DNA of 64,000 bases from Streptococcus gwangjuense (lineage in GTDB: Bacteria; Bacillota; Bacilli; Lactobacillales; Streptococcaceae), in NCBI RefSeq assembly GCF_003627155.1, contig NZ_CP032621.1, positions 1,116,001 through 1,180,000 on the forward strand, in the 5' to 3' direction. This document shows positions 1-7,662 of the stretch, piece by piece (the stretch's first letter is position 1; each line of letters begins with the position of its first letter). A program made the position numbers and the translations under genes. The notes under the pieces were generated by a model. That model was not told the DNA's origin and ran no database searches. It saw only the letters and a list, made by a program, of their open reading frames with translations.

Positions 1-567
1 AAAAGCTGTGGCTTCTTGTAATAACTCCTCTTGGCTGTAACCTTTGAGACGTTTACGACTGTCAGCCAAGCTTTCCAAATCAGTCAAAGCTGTGAGATTT
101 TCCACACTAACAACTTCCTCGTCCCCGACAGCCTTCATGTAAATCTTGCCAGACTCCTCAAATACTAGCTGATGAGGGAAAATTTGCGCAATTTCAAAGA
201 GTAAGTCATCCGAGATTACCTCTTTATTTTCAGAGAAAATCCGACCAAGACCCTCACTCTCATAACAAAAACCAAAGGATTTACCAGACAGATTAAGCCG
301 AATAAAAGGCTTATTTTCTAGGGTGAAACTTGGTTCAACATTGTAAAGATTCAGTTCCTGACTGAGTTCCGCAAAATAATCAGTCGCAGCTTGAGGACTC
401 TTTTTCTGGTAGAGTTCTGCAAAATAAGCATTGACAACGCTGGGCGGAGGTGTAATAAGTGCCAACTGCTCCTGCTCTGTTTTACCAGCTAGAAGTTGGT
501 CCAGATAGACCTTATCCAGACTTGTATAGCCTCCATATTTTAGAGCCAAGGTTTTGATATCAGTCAT
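1..567 (-). CDS. Conserved streptococcal hypothetical protein (partial, C-terminus outside window)
   Basis: The frame opens with an ATG at 567 (protein begins [17 protein letters not shown]) and stays open to base 1, so at least 188 residues are present and the C-terminus is missing. The first 8 bases overlap the end of hflX, so it is translationally coupled as the third gene of a miaA-hflX transcript. No signal peptide or membrane segment is visible; it looks like a soluble acidic cytoplasmic protein. I recognise a conserved streptococcal protein in this position but no catalytic motif, and I assign no function. Confidence 0.75.
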   Translation of the reverse strand, partial: MTDIKTLALKYGGYTSLDKVYLDQLLAGKTEQEQLALITPPPSVVNAYFAELYQKKSPQAATDYFAELSQELNLYNVEPSFTLENKPFIRLNLSGKSFGFCYESEGLGRIFSENKEVISDDLLFEIAQIFPHQLVFEESGKIYMKAVGDEEVVSVENLTALTDLESLADSRKRLKGYSQEELLQEATAF

Positions 568-1798
568 AAAATTCTTCTAACCTCCATTTGTTTTTCTCAG
601 AAATGTAGCCTCTAATCACTTCGCCGTCCTCCTGATAATCACGTTCTTCCAAAATCGCAACACTTTCTAAATCATGAATCTTGTAGGACTTAGAAAAAGG
701 CACGCGCAAGGTAAAAGATTCAAAAATATCCTTGATTTTCTCTAAAAATAGTGCCTGCAAGTTCTCACGACTATCCTCAGACTTAGCAGAAATCAGAGCA
801 TAAGGTGTTTGGGTAGGCGTGAAATCCTCTACCAAATCCGCTTTATTATAAAGGGTCAGGCGAGGAATGTCCTCCATATCCAAATCTTTCATAATAGACA
901 GAACTGTTTTTTCATGCTCTTCGTGGTAAGGGTTGCTGGCATCGATAACATGCACTAGAAGATCAACATGCTTGCTTTCTTCCAAGGTTGACTTGAAGCT
1001 GGACACCAACTCTGTCGGCAAATCTTGGATAAATCCAACGGTATCAGTCAAAGTTACTTGGAGATTTCCACCCAGATGGATACTCTTAGTCGTCGCATCT
1101 AGAGTCGCAAAAAGCTCGTCAGCCTCATACTGTGTCTTACTGGTCAAAGTGTTCATGATCGTTGACTTCCCAGCATTTGTATAACCGATCAAACCAATCT
1201 TAAAGGTGCTGGACTCCAGACGTTTTTCTCTGACTGTCGCCCGATTTTTCTCAACCACCTTGAGTTGGCGCTCGATATCCGTGATTTGATTGCGAACACT
1301 ACGACGGTTCAGCTCCAGTTGGCTTTCACCAGGTCCACGGGAACCAATTCCCCCTGCCTGACGGCTGAGCATGATCCCTTGACCAACCAAGCGGGGCAAG
1401 AGATATTTTAGCTGGGCTAGGTGGACTTGGAGTTTTCCTTCATGGCTTCGAGCTCGCATAGCAAAGATATCCAAAATCAACTGCATACGGTCAATGACCT
1501 TAACACCCAGAACTTCTTCTAAATTGACATTTTGCCTTGGCGTCAGACGGTTGTTGACAATGACAGTAGTAATTTCTTCTGCATCTACCATGAGCGCAAT
1601 CTCTTCCAACTTACCAGAGCCAACAAAGGTCTTAGAATCATACTTTTCACGTTTTTGTCTGTAAGTATCAACTACGACAGCTCCAGCAGTCTTAGCTAGA
1701 CTGGCCAATTCTTCCATGGAGAGGTCAAAATTATCCATGCCCTGGAGTTCAACTCCAATCAGCAGGACTCGTTCCTCTTTTTTCTCCGTTTCAATCAT
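560..1798 (-). CDS. hflX: Ribosome-associated GTPase HflX
   Basis: A 412-residue GTPase of the HflX family, which binds the 50S subunit and helps split stalled ribosomes. The N-terminal HflX domain (about 1-195) has the glycine-rich [14 protein letters not shown] stretch near residues 149-162. The G domain follows with G1 GYTNAGKST (205-213), G3 DTVG (252-255) and an NKAD guanine-specificity motif near 316. Length is usual for the family. Its start overlaps the miaA stop by 8 bases, and its own end overlaps the next gene, giving a tightly packed three-gene unit. The motif set leaves little doubt. Confidence 0.96.
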   Translation of the reverse strand: MIETEKKEERVLLIGVELQGMDNFDLSMEELASLAKTAGAVVVDTYRQKREKYDSKTFVGSGKLEEIALMVDAEEITTVIVNNRLTPRQNVNLEEVLGVKVIDRMQLILDIFAMRARSHEGKLQVHLAQLKYLLPRLVGQGIMLSRQAGGIGSRGPGESQLELNRRSVRNQITDIERQLKVVEKNRATVREKRLESSTFKIGLIGYTNAGKSTIMNTLTSKTQYEADELFATLDATTKSIHLGGNLQVTLTDTVGFIQDLPTELVSSFKSTLEESKHVDLLVHVIDASNPYHEEHEKTVLSIMKDLDMEDIPRLTLYNKADLVEDFTPTQTPYALISAKSEDSRENLQALFLEKIKDIFESFTLRVPFSKSYKIHDLESVAILEERDYQEDGEVIRGYISEKNKWRLEEFYD

Positions 1799-2675
1799 CT
1801 AAAAACTCCTCTATCTGGCTTAAAATGCGGTCCTCCACGCCAGGCTCTCCTATCTGATAAAAAGTGACCTGCATGCGATTACGGAACCAGGTCAGCTGAC
1901 GCTTGGCAAAACGACGAGTAGCCTGTTTGAGACTCTCACTAACTTCTTCCAAGGTCTGCTCGCCACGGAAGTAAGGAAAGAGTTCCTTGTAACCAATCCC
2001 TTTAGCAGCCTGCACATCAGGGTAATGGTCAAAAAGCCACTTGGCCTCATCCAAAAGCCCAGCCTCAAACATCAAATCCACTCGATGATTGATTCGTTCA
2101 TATAATTGACTGCGTTCATCATCTAAGCAGATAATCAATGGTTCATACAAGGTCTCTTGATTTTCCAAATCCTGACCAAAATGGGCAATTTCCAAGGCAC
2201 GCATAGCACGACGACGATTAAACTGGGGAATCTCAAGGCCAGCTTGCTCCACAAGATAGGCTAGTTCCTCATCTGTATAGGGCTCTAAACTAGCCCGATA
2301 GGCCAAAATTTCCTCATGGGGAGTCTCCCCACCTAAATGGTAGCCTTCTAACAAGCTCTGGATATACAGTCCAGTCCCACCAGCGATAATGGCTAGCTTG
2401 CTACGACTGTGAATATCCTCAATAGCCATCTTAGCTTCTGAAACAAAATCAAAAGCCGAGTAAGACTCGGTTACCTCTCTAACATCGATTAAATGATGAG
2501 GAACAGCTGCCTGCTCTTCTGGACTAGCCTTGGCCGTCCCAATATCAAGTCCTCGATAGACTTGCTGGCTATCTCCACTAACCACTTCGCCATTAAAACG
2601 CTTGGCTACTTCAATGGCTAGAGCCGTCTTTCCAACTGCAGTCGGTCCAACAATCACAATTATTTTTGTTTTCAT
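1791..2675 (-). CDS. miaA: tRNA dimethylallyltransferase MiaA
   Basis: Transfers a dimethylallyl group to the N6 of A37 in tRNAs that read UNN codons. The P-loop GPTAVGKT lies at residues 10-17, followed by the [15 protein letters not shown] substrate-binding segment and the GGTGLY motif typical of MiaA. I start it at the ATG at 2675 (protein begins [11 protein letters not shown], 294 residues), because an AAGGAA ribosome site precedes it and the family starts right before the P-loop. A longer frame to 2726 would add 17 residues that run into the promoter. It leads the miaA-hflX-hypothetical operon. Confidence 0.96.
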   Translation of the reverse strand: MKTKIIVIVGPTAVGKTALAIEVAKRFNGEVVSGDSQQVYRGLDIGTAKASPEEQAAVPHHLIDVREVTESYSAFDFVSEAKMAIEDIHSRSKLAIIAGGTGLYIQSLLEGYHLGGETPHEEILAYRASLEPYTDEELAYLVEQAGLEIPQFNRRRAMRALEIAHFGQDLENQETLYEPLIICLDDERSQLYERINHRVDLMFEAGLLDEAKWLFDHYPDVQAAKGIGYKELFPYFRGEQTLEEVSESLKQATRRFAKRQLTWFRNRMQVTFYQIGEPGVEDRILSQIEEFLDD

Positions 2676-2714
2676 CTTTTTTCCTTGAAAAATTCCCATT
2701 TTTTCGTTACTATT

Positions 2715-2723
2715 ATTATAACA
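2715..2723 (-). promoter_or_regulatory. Promoter of the miaA operon (extended -10)
   Basis: Read on the minus strand, TGTTATAAT is a perfect extended -10 element about 40 bases upstream of the miaA ATG. No convincing -35 box is seen, which extended -10 promoters tolerate. Confidence 0.55.
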
Positions 2724-2795
2724 CAAAAAGGTCAGTCAGAAAAATGTGACCTCTTGAAGGGGCTGACTGATTGAGAATATAAAGGAGGAAGACTC

Positions 2796-2966
2796 ATGGC
2801 TAAAGGATTCGCTAAAGGTCTTGTAACAGGTGTCGCAGGAACTGTCGCTGCAGTCGCAGGTGCAGTATACGCATTTAAAAAGAAAGTAATCGAACCAGAA
2901 GAGCAAAAAGCTGCTTTCATCGAAGAAAACCGTAAAAAAGCAGCTCGCCGCCGCGTATCACGTTAA
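2796..2966 (+). CDS. DUF3042 family small protein
   Basis: A 56-residue protein on the plus strand, divergent from miaA. An AAAGGAGG ribosome site sits 7 bases before the ATG. The sequence has a glycine/alanine-rich apolar N-terminal segment (about 4-27: GLVTGVAGTVAAVAGAVYAF) and then a highly charged tail ending in RRRVSR. This matches the DUF3042 family of Firmicutes, of unknown function. The N-terminal stretch could be a single membrane anchor or an amphipathic helix. A bidirectional terminator follows directly. The overlapping minus-strand frame at 2732-2920 is its shadow. Confidence 0.88.
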   Translation: MAKGFAKGLVTGVAGTVAAVAGAVYAFKKKVIEPEEQKAAFIEENRKKAARRRVSR

Positions 2967-2971
2967 GAAAC

Positions 2972-3008
2972 AAAAGAAGTTGGGATTCATTGCCTCAACT
3001 TCTTTTTT
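2972..3008. terminator. Bidirectional terminator between DUF3042 gene and thyA
   Basis: Inverted repeat AAGAAGTTG ... CAACTTCTT with an A-run on the left and a T-run on the right, so it can terminate both the plus-strand DUF3042 gene and the minus-strand thyA. Confidence 0.85.
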
Positions 3009-3016
3009 CTATTCTT

Positions 3017-3856
3017 TTAAATAGCTAGGTCAAACTTCAACTGTGGCTTGACAGGGTCATAATCCACCAACTCAAAATCTTCCGCTTTGATATCAAAGAA
3101 GTTGGTTTTGTCTGGTACATTCAAGACCAAACGTGGTTGGCAGTTTGATGGCTCACGACGGAGCAATTCCTGAGCTTGTTCAAATTGATTATCATAGATA
3201 TGGAGGTTGTTGATGAAGTAGAAGAACTTCCCAACCTTCCAGCCAAAATGCTTGGCAATCATCATTTGAAGAGCTACATACTGCATAGCATTGATGTGGT
3301 GGGCCACCAACATGTCATTCGAACGCTGGGTCAAGGTCGCATCCAGATAGATTTCTCCATCTACACGGCGGACATCAAACATGGTCTGAAAGGCGCATGG
3401 GAGGAGGCCGTCCGTCTCATCAAAAGCTTGGTAATCCCAAAGGGAGATAATGTTGCGACGGTTCCAAGGATTAGCTTCCAACTGCTTGAGAAGCTTATTG
3501 ATAATATCGTGTTTCTTAACGACTGCCCCGTAACGCTCACCAATAGTTCCCGTATCTCCCACTTCCCAGTCATTCCAGTAGTGAACATTGTACTTGCTAT
3601 TCAGCACTTCTAAGCTATTAGACTGATCTTGGTAAATCCAGAGCACTTCCTTGATGGCGGATTTGATGGCAATAGGACGCAAGGTTGTAATGGGGAATTC
3701 CCCCTTTGCCAAGTCATACTCGGCAAATGCACCCGTTACATACTTGGAGTTGGCAACTGTCCCATCCTTGTACTTGGGGCGTGCTTGTTCAGAAAAGACA
3801 CCATCTTTGAGGATTCGTTCAATATTCTCTTTAAAAATCGTATCTGCTTTTGTCAT
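3017..3856 (-). CDS. thyA: Thymidylate synthase ThyA
   Basis: Converts dUMP to dTMP using methylenetetrahydrofolate. The 279-residue length, the active-site context LLPCAFQTM with Cys154, the [17 protein letters not shown] dUMP-binding segment and the [13 protein letters not shown] motif are all typical. A GAGGTGAG ribosome site precedes the ATG. It stands alone between the terminator it shares with the DUF3042 gene and an upstream HD-domain gene. No oddities are seen. Confidence 0.97.
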   Translation of the reverse strand: MTKADTIFKENIERILKDGVFSEQARPKYKDGTVANSKYVTGAFAEYDLAKGEFPITTLRPIAIKSAIKEVLWIYQDQSNSLEVLNSKYNVHYWNDWEVGDTGTIGERYGAVVKKHDIINKLLKQLEANPWNRRNIISLWDYQAFDETDGLLPCAFQTMFDVRRVDGEIYLDATLTQRSNDMLVAHHINAMQYVALQMMIAKHFGWKVGKFFYFINNLHIYDNQFEQAQELLRREPSNCQPRLVLNVPDKTNFFDIKAEDFELVDYDPVKPQLKFDLAI

Positions 3857-3907
3857 TTACTCTCACCTCATTTGTTTCCTAACTAGTATAGCATAAAAAA
3901 AGCTTTT

Positions 3908-4342
3908 CTACATGCTCAGATAATCAATAGCTTTCTTGTATTTTTCAAATCGTTCCAGATCCTTTTCAGTAATTGTAGCTAGTCTAGATAAATCTGAATT
4001 ATGTTTCAAATCTGCTAATTTGACACAACGTGCTATAGGATTCGATTTAACAAGTTCCAAATATTGTTGGTAATCTTGTCCCTTTTTCTTGGTCAGTACC
4101 TGCACTGCAGTAACAACAGTCTCTGGTAAACCAGCTAATATTAGTTCTTCTGCTGTATAAGGGCTATCTTCAAGAACATCGTGCAATAGAGCGACTGCCT
4201 TTTCTTCTTGCGTATCGACCAGACTTGCTACAAAAAGAGGGTGTTTGATATAAACTACTCCAGCCTTATCATATTGTCCCTCATATGCTTTTTTTGCAAT
4301 GGACAAAGCCAATTCAAACATGGATTGTTCTGACTTATTCAT
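3908..4342 (-). CDS. HD-domain protein, RelA/SpoT hydrolase-like small protein
   Basis: A 144-residue soluble protein consisting only of an HD metal-dependent phosphohydrolase fold. The metal-binding HD pair lies in ALLHDVLED, with an upstream conserved His in YIKHPLFVA and a downstream VKLADLKHN segment, as in the hydrolase half of RelA/SpoT. No synthetase, TGS or ACT domain is present, so it is a small stand-alone HD protein rather than the main Rel enzyme. The substrate is unknown. An AAAGGAG site lies 7 bases before the ATG. Confidence 0.8.
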   Translation of the reverse strand: MNKSEQSMFELALSIAKKAYEGQYDKAGVVYIKHPLFVASLVDTQEEKAVALLHDVLEDSPYTAEELILAGLPETVVTAVQVLTKKKGQDYQQYLELVKSNPIARCVKLADLKHNSDLSRLATITEKDLERFEKYKKAIDYLSM

Positions 4343-4441
4343 TTAAAATCTCCTTTCTAAAATCAAAAAGTTAAGAGTTATATTTACAATTATGATCTTG
4401 AAAAAGAGCCTGATGAATCACCAAGCTCTGTCATTTTTATT

Positions 4442-5401
4442 TTATTGCAATACAAGTGATGCTGCTCCAATAACTCCAGCGTCATTTCCTAGAGTTGCAA
4501 GAGCCAATTTAGTTGTTGTGCGTACTTGTGGGAAGGTATTTTCGTCGTAAACCTTTTGAACACCTTGTAGAAGGAATTCTCCTGCAGCTGACACACCGCC
4601 ACCGATAACGATTGTTGATGGGTTTAGGATTGAACCAATGTTGGCACAAGCGATTCCCAAGTAACGTGAGAAGTTACGATAAACGATCAAAGCAAGGTCG
4701 TCTCCTTCTTTTGCAAGGTCAAAGACAGTCTTAGCAGTTACTTCTTCTCCGTTATCAATCAAGCGTTTCAAGGCTGCATCGCCTTCGTATTCATCGGCAT
4801 AGCGACGAGTCAAGTTGACAATCCCTGTTGCAGAAGCGACTGTCTCAAGACAGCCTTTCTTACCACAGGTACATGCGATTGGTTGGTCAAAGTCAACAGT
4901 GATGTGGCCAAGCTCACCTGCTGCACCAGCAACACCGTGAAGCAATTTGCCTTCTGCAACGATACCGCCACCAACACCAGTACCGAGTGTCATAAAGACA
5001 ACGTCTGGTTGGTTATCTCCAGCACCCATCCAGCGCTCACCAAGAGCAGCTACGTTGGCATCATTATCGATGAAGAAAGGAATGCCCAAGGCTTTTTCAA
5101 TCTTTTCTTTGATTGGTTGAAGGGTTTTCCAGTTGAGGTTGTAGGCACCAATAACAGTTCCTTTTTCACGGTCAACCACACCAGGTGATCCCATTCCAAT
5201 ACCTTGGAAGTCTGCTGCTGTCAATCCAAGCAAGTCCAAACGATGTTGAATAGACTCAATCATATCATCTACGATATGACTTCCCTCATCCAAAATGTTG
5301 GTCTTGATAGACCATTTTTCTTGGATTTCTCCTGCTGTTGTCAAGATTGCAAATTTGATAGAAGTTCCACCAAGGTCAATCCCAATAATCTTTTGACTCA
5401 T
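4442..5401 (-). CDS. gki: Glucokinase, ROK family
   Basis: ATP-dependent phosphorylation of glucose. The 319-residue ROK protein opens with the phosphate-1 loop GIDLGGTSIKFAI (7-19), has the TLGTGVGGG loop and carries the ROK zinc signature CTCGKKGCLE, where three Cys and an upstream His bind zinc. A GGAG site lies 7 bases before the ATG. It has its own strong promoter and a candidate CcpA site. Family members of this length in streptococci are glucose-specific; a fructokinase or NagC-type regulator is less likely because there is no N-terminal HTH. Confidence 0.94.
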   Translation of the reverse strand: MSQKIIGIDLGGTSIKFAILTTAGEIQEKWSIKTNILDEGSHIVDDMIESIQHRLDLLGLTAADFQGIGMGSPGVVDREKGTVIGAYNLNWKTLQPIKEKIEKALGIPFFIDNDANVAALGERWMGAGDNQPDVVFMTLGTGVGGGIVAEGKLLHGVAGAAGELGHITVDFDQPIACTCGKKGCLETVASATGIVNLTRRYADEYEGDAALKRLIDNGEEVTAKTVFDLAKEGDDLALIVYRNFSRYLGIACANIGSILNPSTIVIGGGVSAAGEFLLQGVQKVYDENTFPQVRTTTKLALATLGNDAGVIGAASLVLQ

Positions 5402-5419
5402 CGTCTTCTCCTTTTTAAT

Positions 5420-5433
5420 TGAAAATGCTTACA
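5420..5433. promoter_or_regulatory. Candidate CcpA (cre) operator of glucokinase
   Basis: TGAAAATGCTTACA differs at one position from the TGWAANCGNTNWCA cre consensus. It lies just downstream of the -10 box, where bound CcpA would block transcription. Inference from a single site match. Confidence 0.4.
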
Positions 5434-5438
5434 GATAT

Positions 5439-5467
5439 AGTATAACAAAATCGTTAGATTTGTGCAA
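5439..5467 (-). promoter_or_regulatory. Promoter of glucokinase
   Basis: On the minus strand TTGCAC (5462-5467) and TATACT (5439-5444) are separated by 17 bases, a good sigma-A promoter about 40 bases upstream of the ATG. Confidence 0.75.
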
Positions 5468-5639
5468 AGCTTTGCATGAAAAAGTTACATCTAATAATTA
5501 ATAACTATTTATCCCCTAGTTTTTGAATTGCATAGTTGGCTTCTTCTTTGGTAAATTTTCTAAAATAAGGAGAAGTTAGCCTCTCATAAATTTCTGTCTT
5601 TGAGAGATTACTATATTTTCGATATTCTCTTGCTTTAGC

Positions 5640-6460
5640 TAAGGCATTTGCCTTATAATCTGCATTCAAGTGATCGATGGCATACTGCACTGCTGAACTT
5701 GAAAAACCATGCCACGTTAATTGCTCATAGAGAGCTTTTTTTGACATATTTGCCCACGAATTATAACTCTTTGCCTTTTCTAAAGCAGCATTGTACTGGT
5801 TCCCATCTGCTGGTTTTGGTTGCCGCACACCATCGTATCCTACATAGTAACGGCCACCATCTACCCATTTATCCTTCACCATATAACCTTTAGAATCGAC
5901 ATAGTAACGACCGCCATCTACCCATTCATTCTTGGCCATCTTTCCATCCGATTTATAATAATAAGCTCCTACCCATTTATTGCGAACATGGCTGCCTTCT
6001 GATGGTAGATTAAGTTTTTGAATGGCATAGTTTGCTTCTTCTTTTGTAAATTTTCCAAACCAAGAAGAAGTTAGCCTGTCATAAATTTCAGTTTTTGAGA
6101 TATTACTATATTTTCGGTATTCTCTTGCTTTAGCTAAGGCATTTGCTTTGTAATCTGCATTCAAGTGATCGATGGCATACTGCACTGCTGAACTTGAAAA
6201 ACCATGCCACGTTAATTGCTCATAGAGAGCTTTTTTTGACATATTTGCCCACGAATTATAACTCTTTGCCTTTTCTAAAGCAGCATTGTACTGGTTCCCA
6301 TCTGCTGGTTTTGGTTGCCGCACACCATCGTATCCTACATAGTAACGGCCACCATCTACCCATTTATCCCTTACCATATAACCTTTAGAATCGACATAGT
6401 AACGACCGCCATCTACCCATTCATTCTTGGCCATCTTCCCATCTGATTTGAGATAAGAAT
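5640..6460 (-). repeat. 495-bp tandem duplication inside the stalked surface protein gene
   Basis: Bases around 5648-5893 recur almost unchanged at 6143-6388, an offset of exactly 495 bases (165 codons). Each copy encodes wall-binding-like repeats plus a pair of Ltp-type repeats. The near identity at DNA level points to a recent in-frame duplication. Confidence 0.9.
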
Positions 6461-6699
6461 TTCCTATCCATTTATTGCGAGCAGAGCTTCCTTCTGCTGT
6501 TAGATAATAATATGAACCATGCTTTTTATCATAAATCCAGTCACTTTTAACCTTTTTTCCATCAGAATCAACATAATAACGACCACCATCTACCCATTCA
6601 TTTTTAGCTCTCTTCCCATCTGATTTGAGGTAGTAATTTCCTACCCAGCCAGTCTGAACTTTAGATTTTGATTTATCCTGTTTAGGAGTTGTTTCTTTA

Positions 6700-7415
6700 G
6701 GTTTCGGTGCTGGCTTCGGCGCGGGTTTTGGTGCCGACTTCGACGCAGGTTTTGGTGCTGGCTTCGGCGCAGGTTTTGGTGCGGGTTTTGGTGCTGGCTT
6801 CGGCGCGGGTTTCGGTGCCGGCTTCAGCGCAGGTTTTGGTGCCGGCTTCGGCGCGGGTTTTGGTGCCGGTTTCGGCGCGGGTTTTGGTGCCGGCTTCGGC
6901 GCGGGTTTTGGTGCCGGTTTCGGCGCGGGTTTTGGTGCTGGCTTCGGCGCAGGTTTTGGTGCTGGCTTCGGCGCTGGTTTCGGTGCCGGCTTCGGCGCGG
7001 GTTTTGGTGCCGGCTTCAGCGTGGGTTTTGGTGCTGGCTTCGGCGTGGGTTTTGGTGCCGGCTTCGGCGTGGGTTTTGGTGCCGGCTTCGGCGTGGGTTT
7101 TGGTGCCGGCTTCGGCGCAGGTTTTGGTGCTGGCTTCGGCGCGGGTTTCGGTGCCGGCTTCGGCGCGGGTTTTGGTGCCGGCTTCAGCGTGGGTTTTGGT
7201 GCTGGCTTCGGCGTGGGTTTTGGTGCCGGCTTCGGCGTGGGTTTTGGTGCCGGCTTCGGCGTGGGTTTTGGTGCCGGCTTCGGCGCAGGTTTTGGTGCGG
7301 GTTTTGGTGCGGGCTTCGGCGCGGGTTTTGGTGCGGGTTTTGGTGCGGGCTTCGGCGCGGGTTTTGGTGCGGGTTTTGGTGCCGGCTTCAGCGCAGGTTT
7401 TGGTGCGGGTTTTGT
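6700..7415 (-). repeat. 12-bp (PKPA-coding) tandem repeat array
   Basis: About 60 tandem 12-base units encoding Pro-Lys-Pro-Ala with occasional Thr, Leu or Ser, grouped in higher-order blocks. It is GC-rich compared with its surroundings. Long open frames on the plus strand here are artefacts of the stop-free repeat. Confidence 0.95.
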
Positions 7416-7609
7416 ATTCTCTTTTACAATTTTACCATTTTTAGACGCATCTTTTTCTTGAGCAGATACTTTCTGAGATGAGAAAGGCAACATCCCCATT
7501 GTATCTGAAAGAGAAACAAGTGCAAGTGTAGTTGCTGCTAAACTTGTAACCAAAATTTTTTTGATTTTCTCATAAAAATCTCCTTTAAATTTTTATTGTT
7601 TACGATTAC

Positions 7610-7618
7610 ATTATAACA
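7610..7618 (-). promoter_or_regulatory. Promoter of the stalked surface protein (extended -10)
   Basis: On the minus strand TGTTATAAT, an extended -10, lies about 37 bases upstream of the out-of-frame ATG at 7573. The -35 region is weak and AT-rich. Confidence 0.5.
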
Positions 7619-7662
7619 AAAATATGTATTAATATATACTAAAAGCTATTAATAGCTAAAAC

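Larger units (their letters stand above)
5505..7573 (-). pseudogene. Proline-stalked surface protein with wall-binding and Ltp-type repeats; start-proximal frameshift
   Basis: Predicted secreted surface protein. From the N-terminus: an export signal ending near VSAQ; about 60 repeats of a Pro-Lys-Pro-Ala unit (DNA 6700-7415) forming a stiff stalk; wall-binding-like repeats ([13 protein letters not shown] type); then two near-identical blocks, each with wall-binding-like repeats followed by two repeats of the Ltp/DUF1535-like kind (for example [20 protein letters not shown]). No lipobox or LPXTG is present, so attachment is probably through the wall-binding repeats. The AAAGGAG site (about 7580-7587) and its ATG at 7571-7573 are out of frame with the long frame: the ATG reads [11 protein letters not shown] then stops, because an A7 tract appears one base short (or two extra bases follow the ATG). 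The only in-frame start, TTG at 7553, is too far from the ribosome site and truncates the signal's charged head. It may therefore be phase-off, a pseudogene, or a sequencing error. Confidence 0.75.

Noticed and set aside
2732..2920. 62-codon minus-strand frame between miaA and thyA
   Set aside because: It is the shadow of the plus-strand DUF3042 gene, which has an AAAGGAGG site and a family match.
3908..4342. Full RelA/SpoT (p)ppGpp synthetase
   Set aside because: Only the HD hydrolase-like domain is present at 144 residues; no synthetase motif is seen.
6700..7415. CRISPR array
   Set aside because: The repeats are contiguous coding units without unique spacers and lie inside a protein frame.
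6707..7461. Long plus-strand open frames of 245 and 146 codons made of Ala-Ser-Val-Leu or Gly-Phe-Gly-Ala repeats
   Set aside because: They are antisense shadows of the Pro-Lys-Pro-Ala array; the repeat simply lacks stops in several frames and neither has a credible ribosome site.
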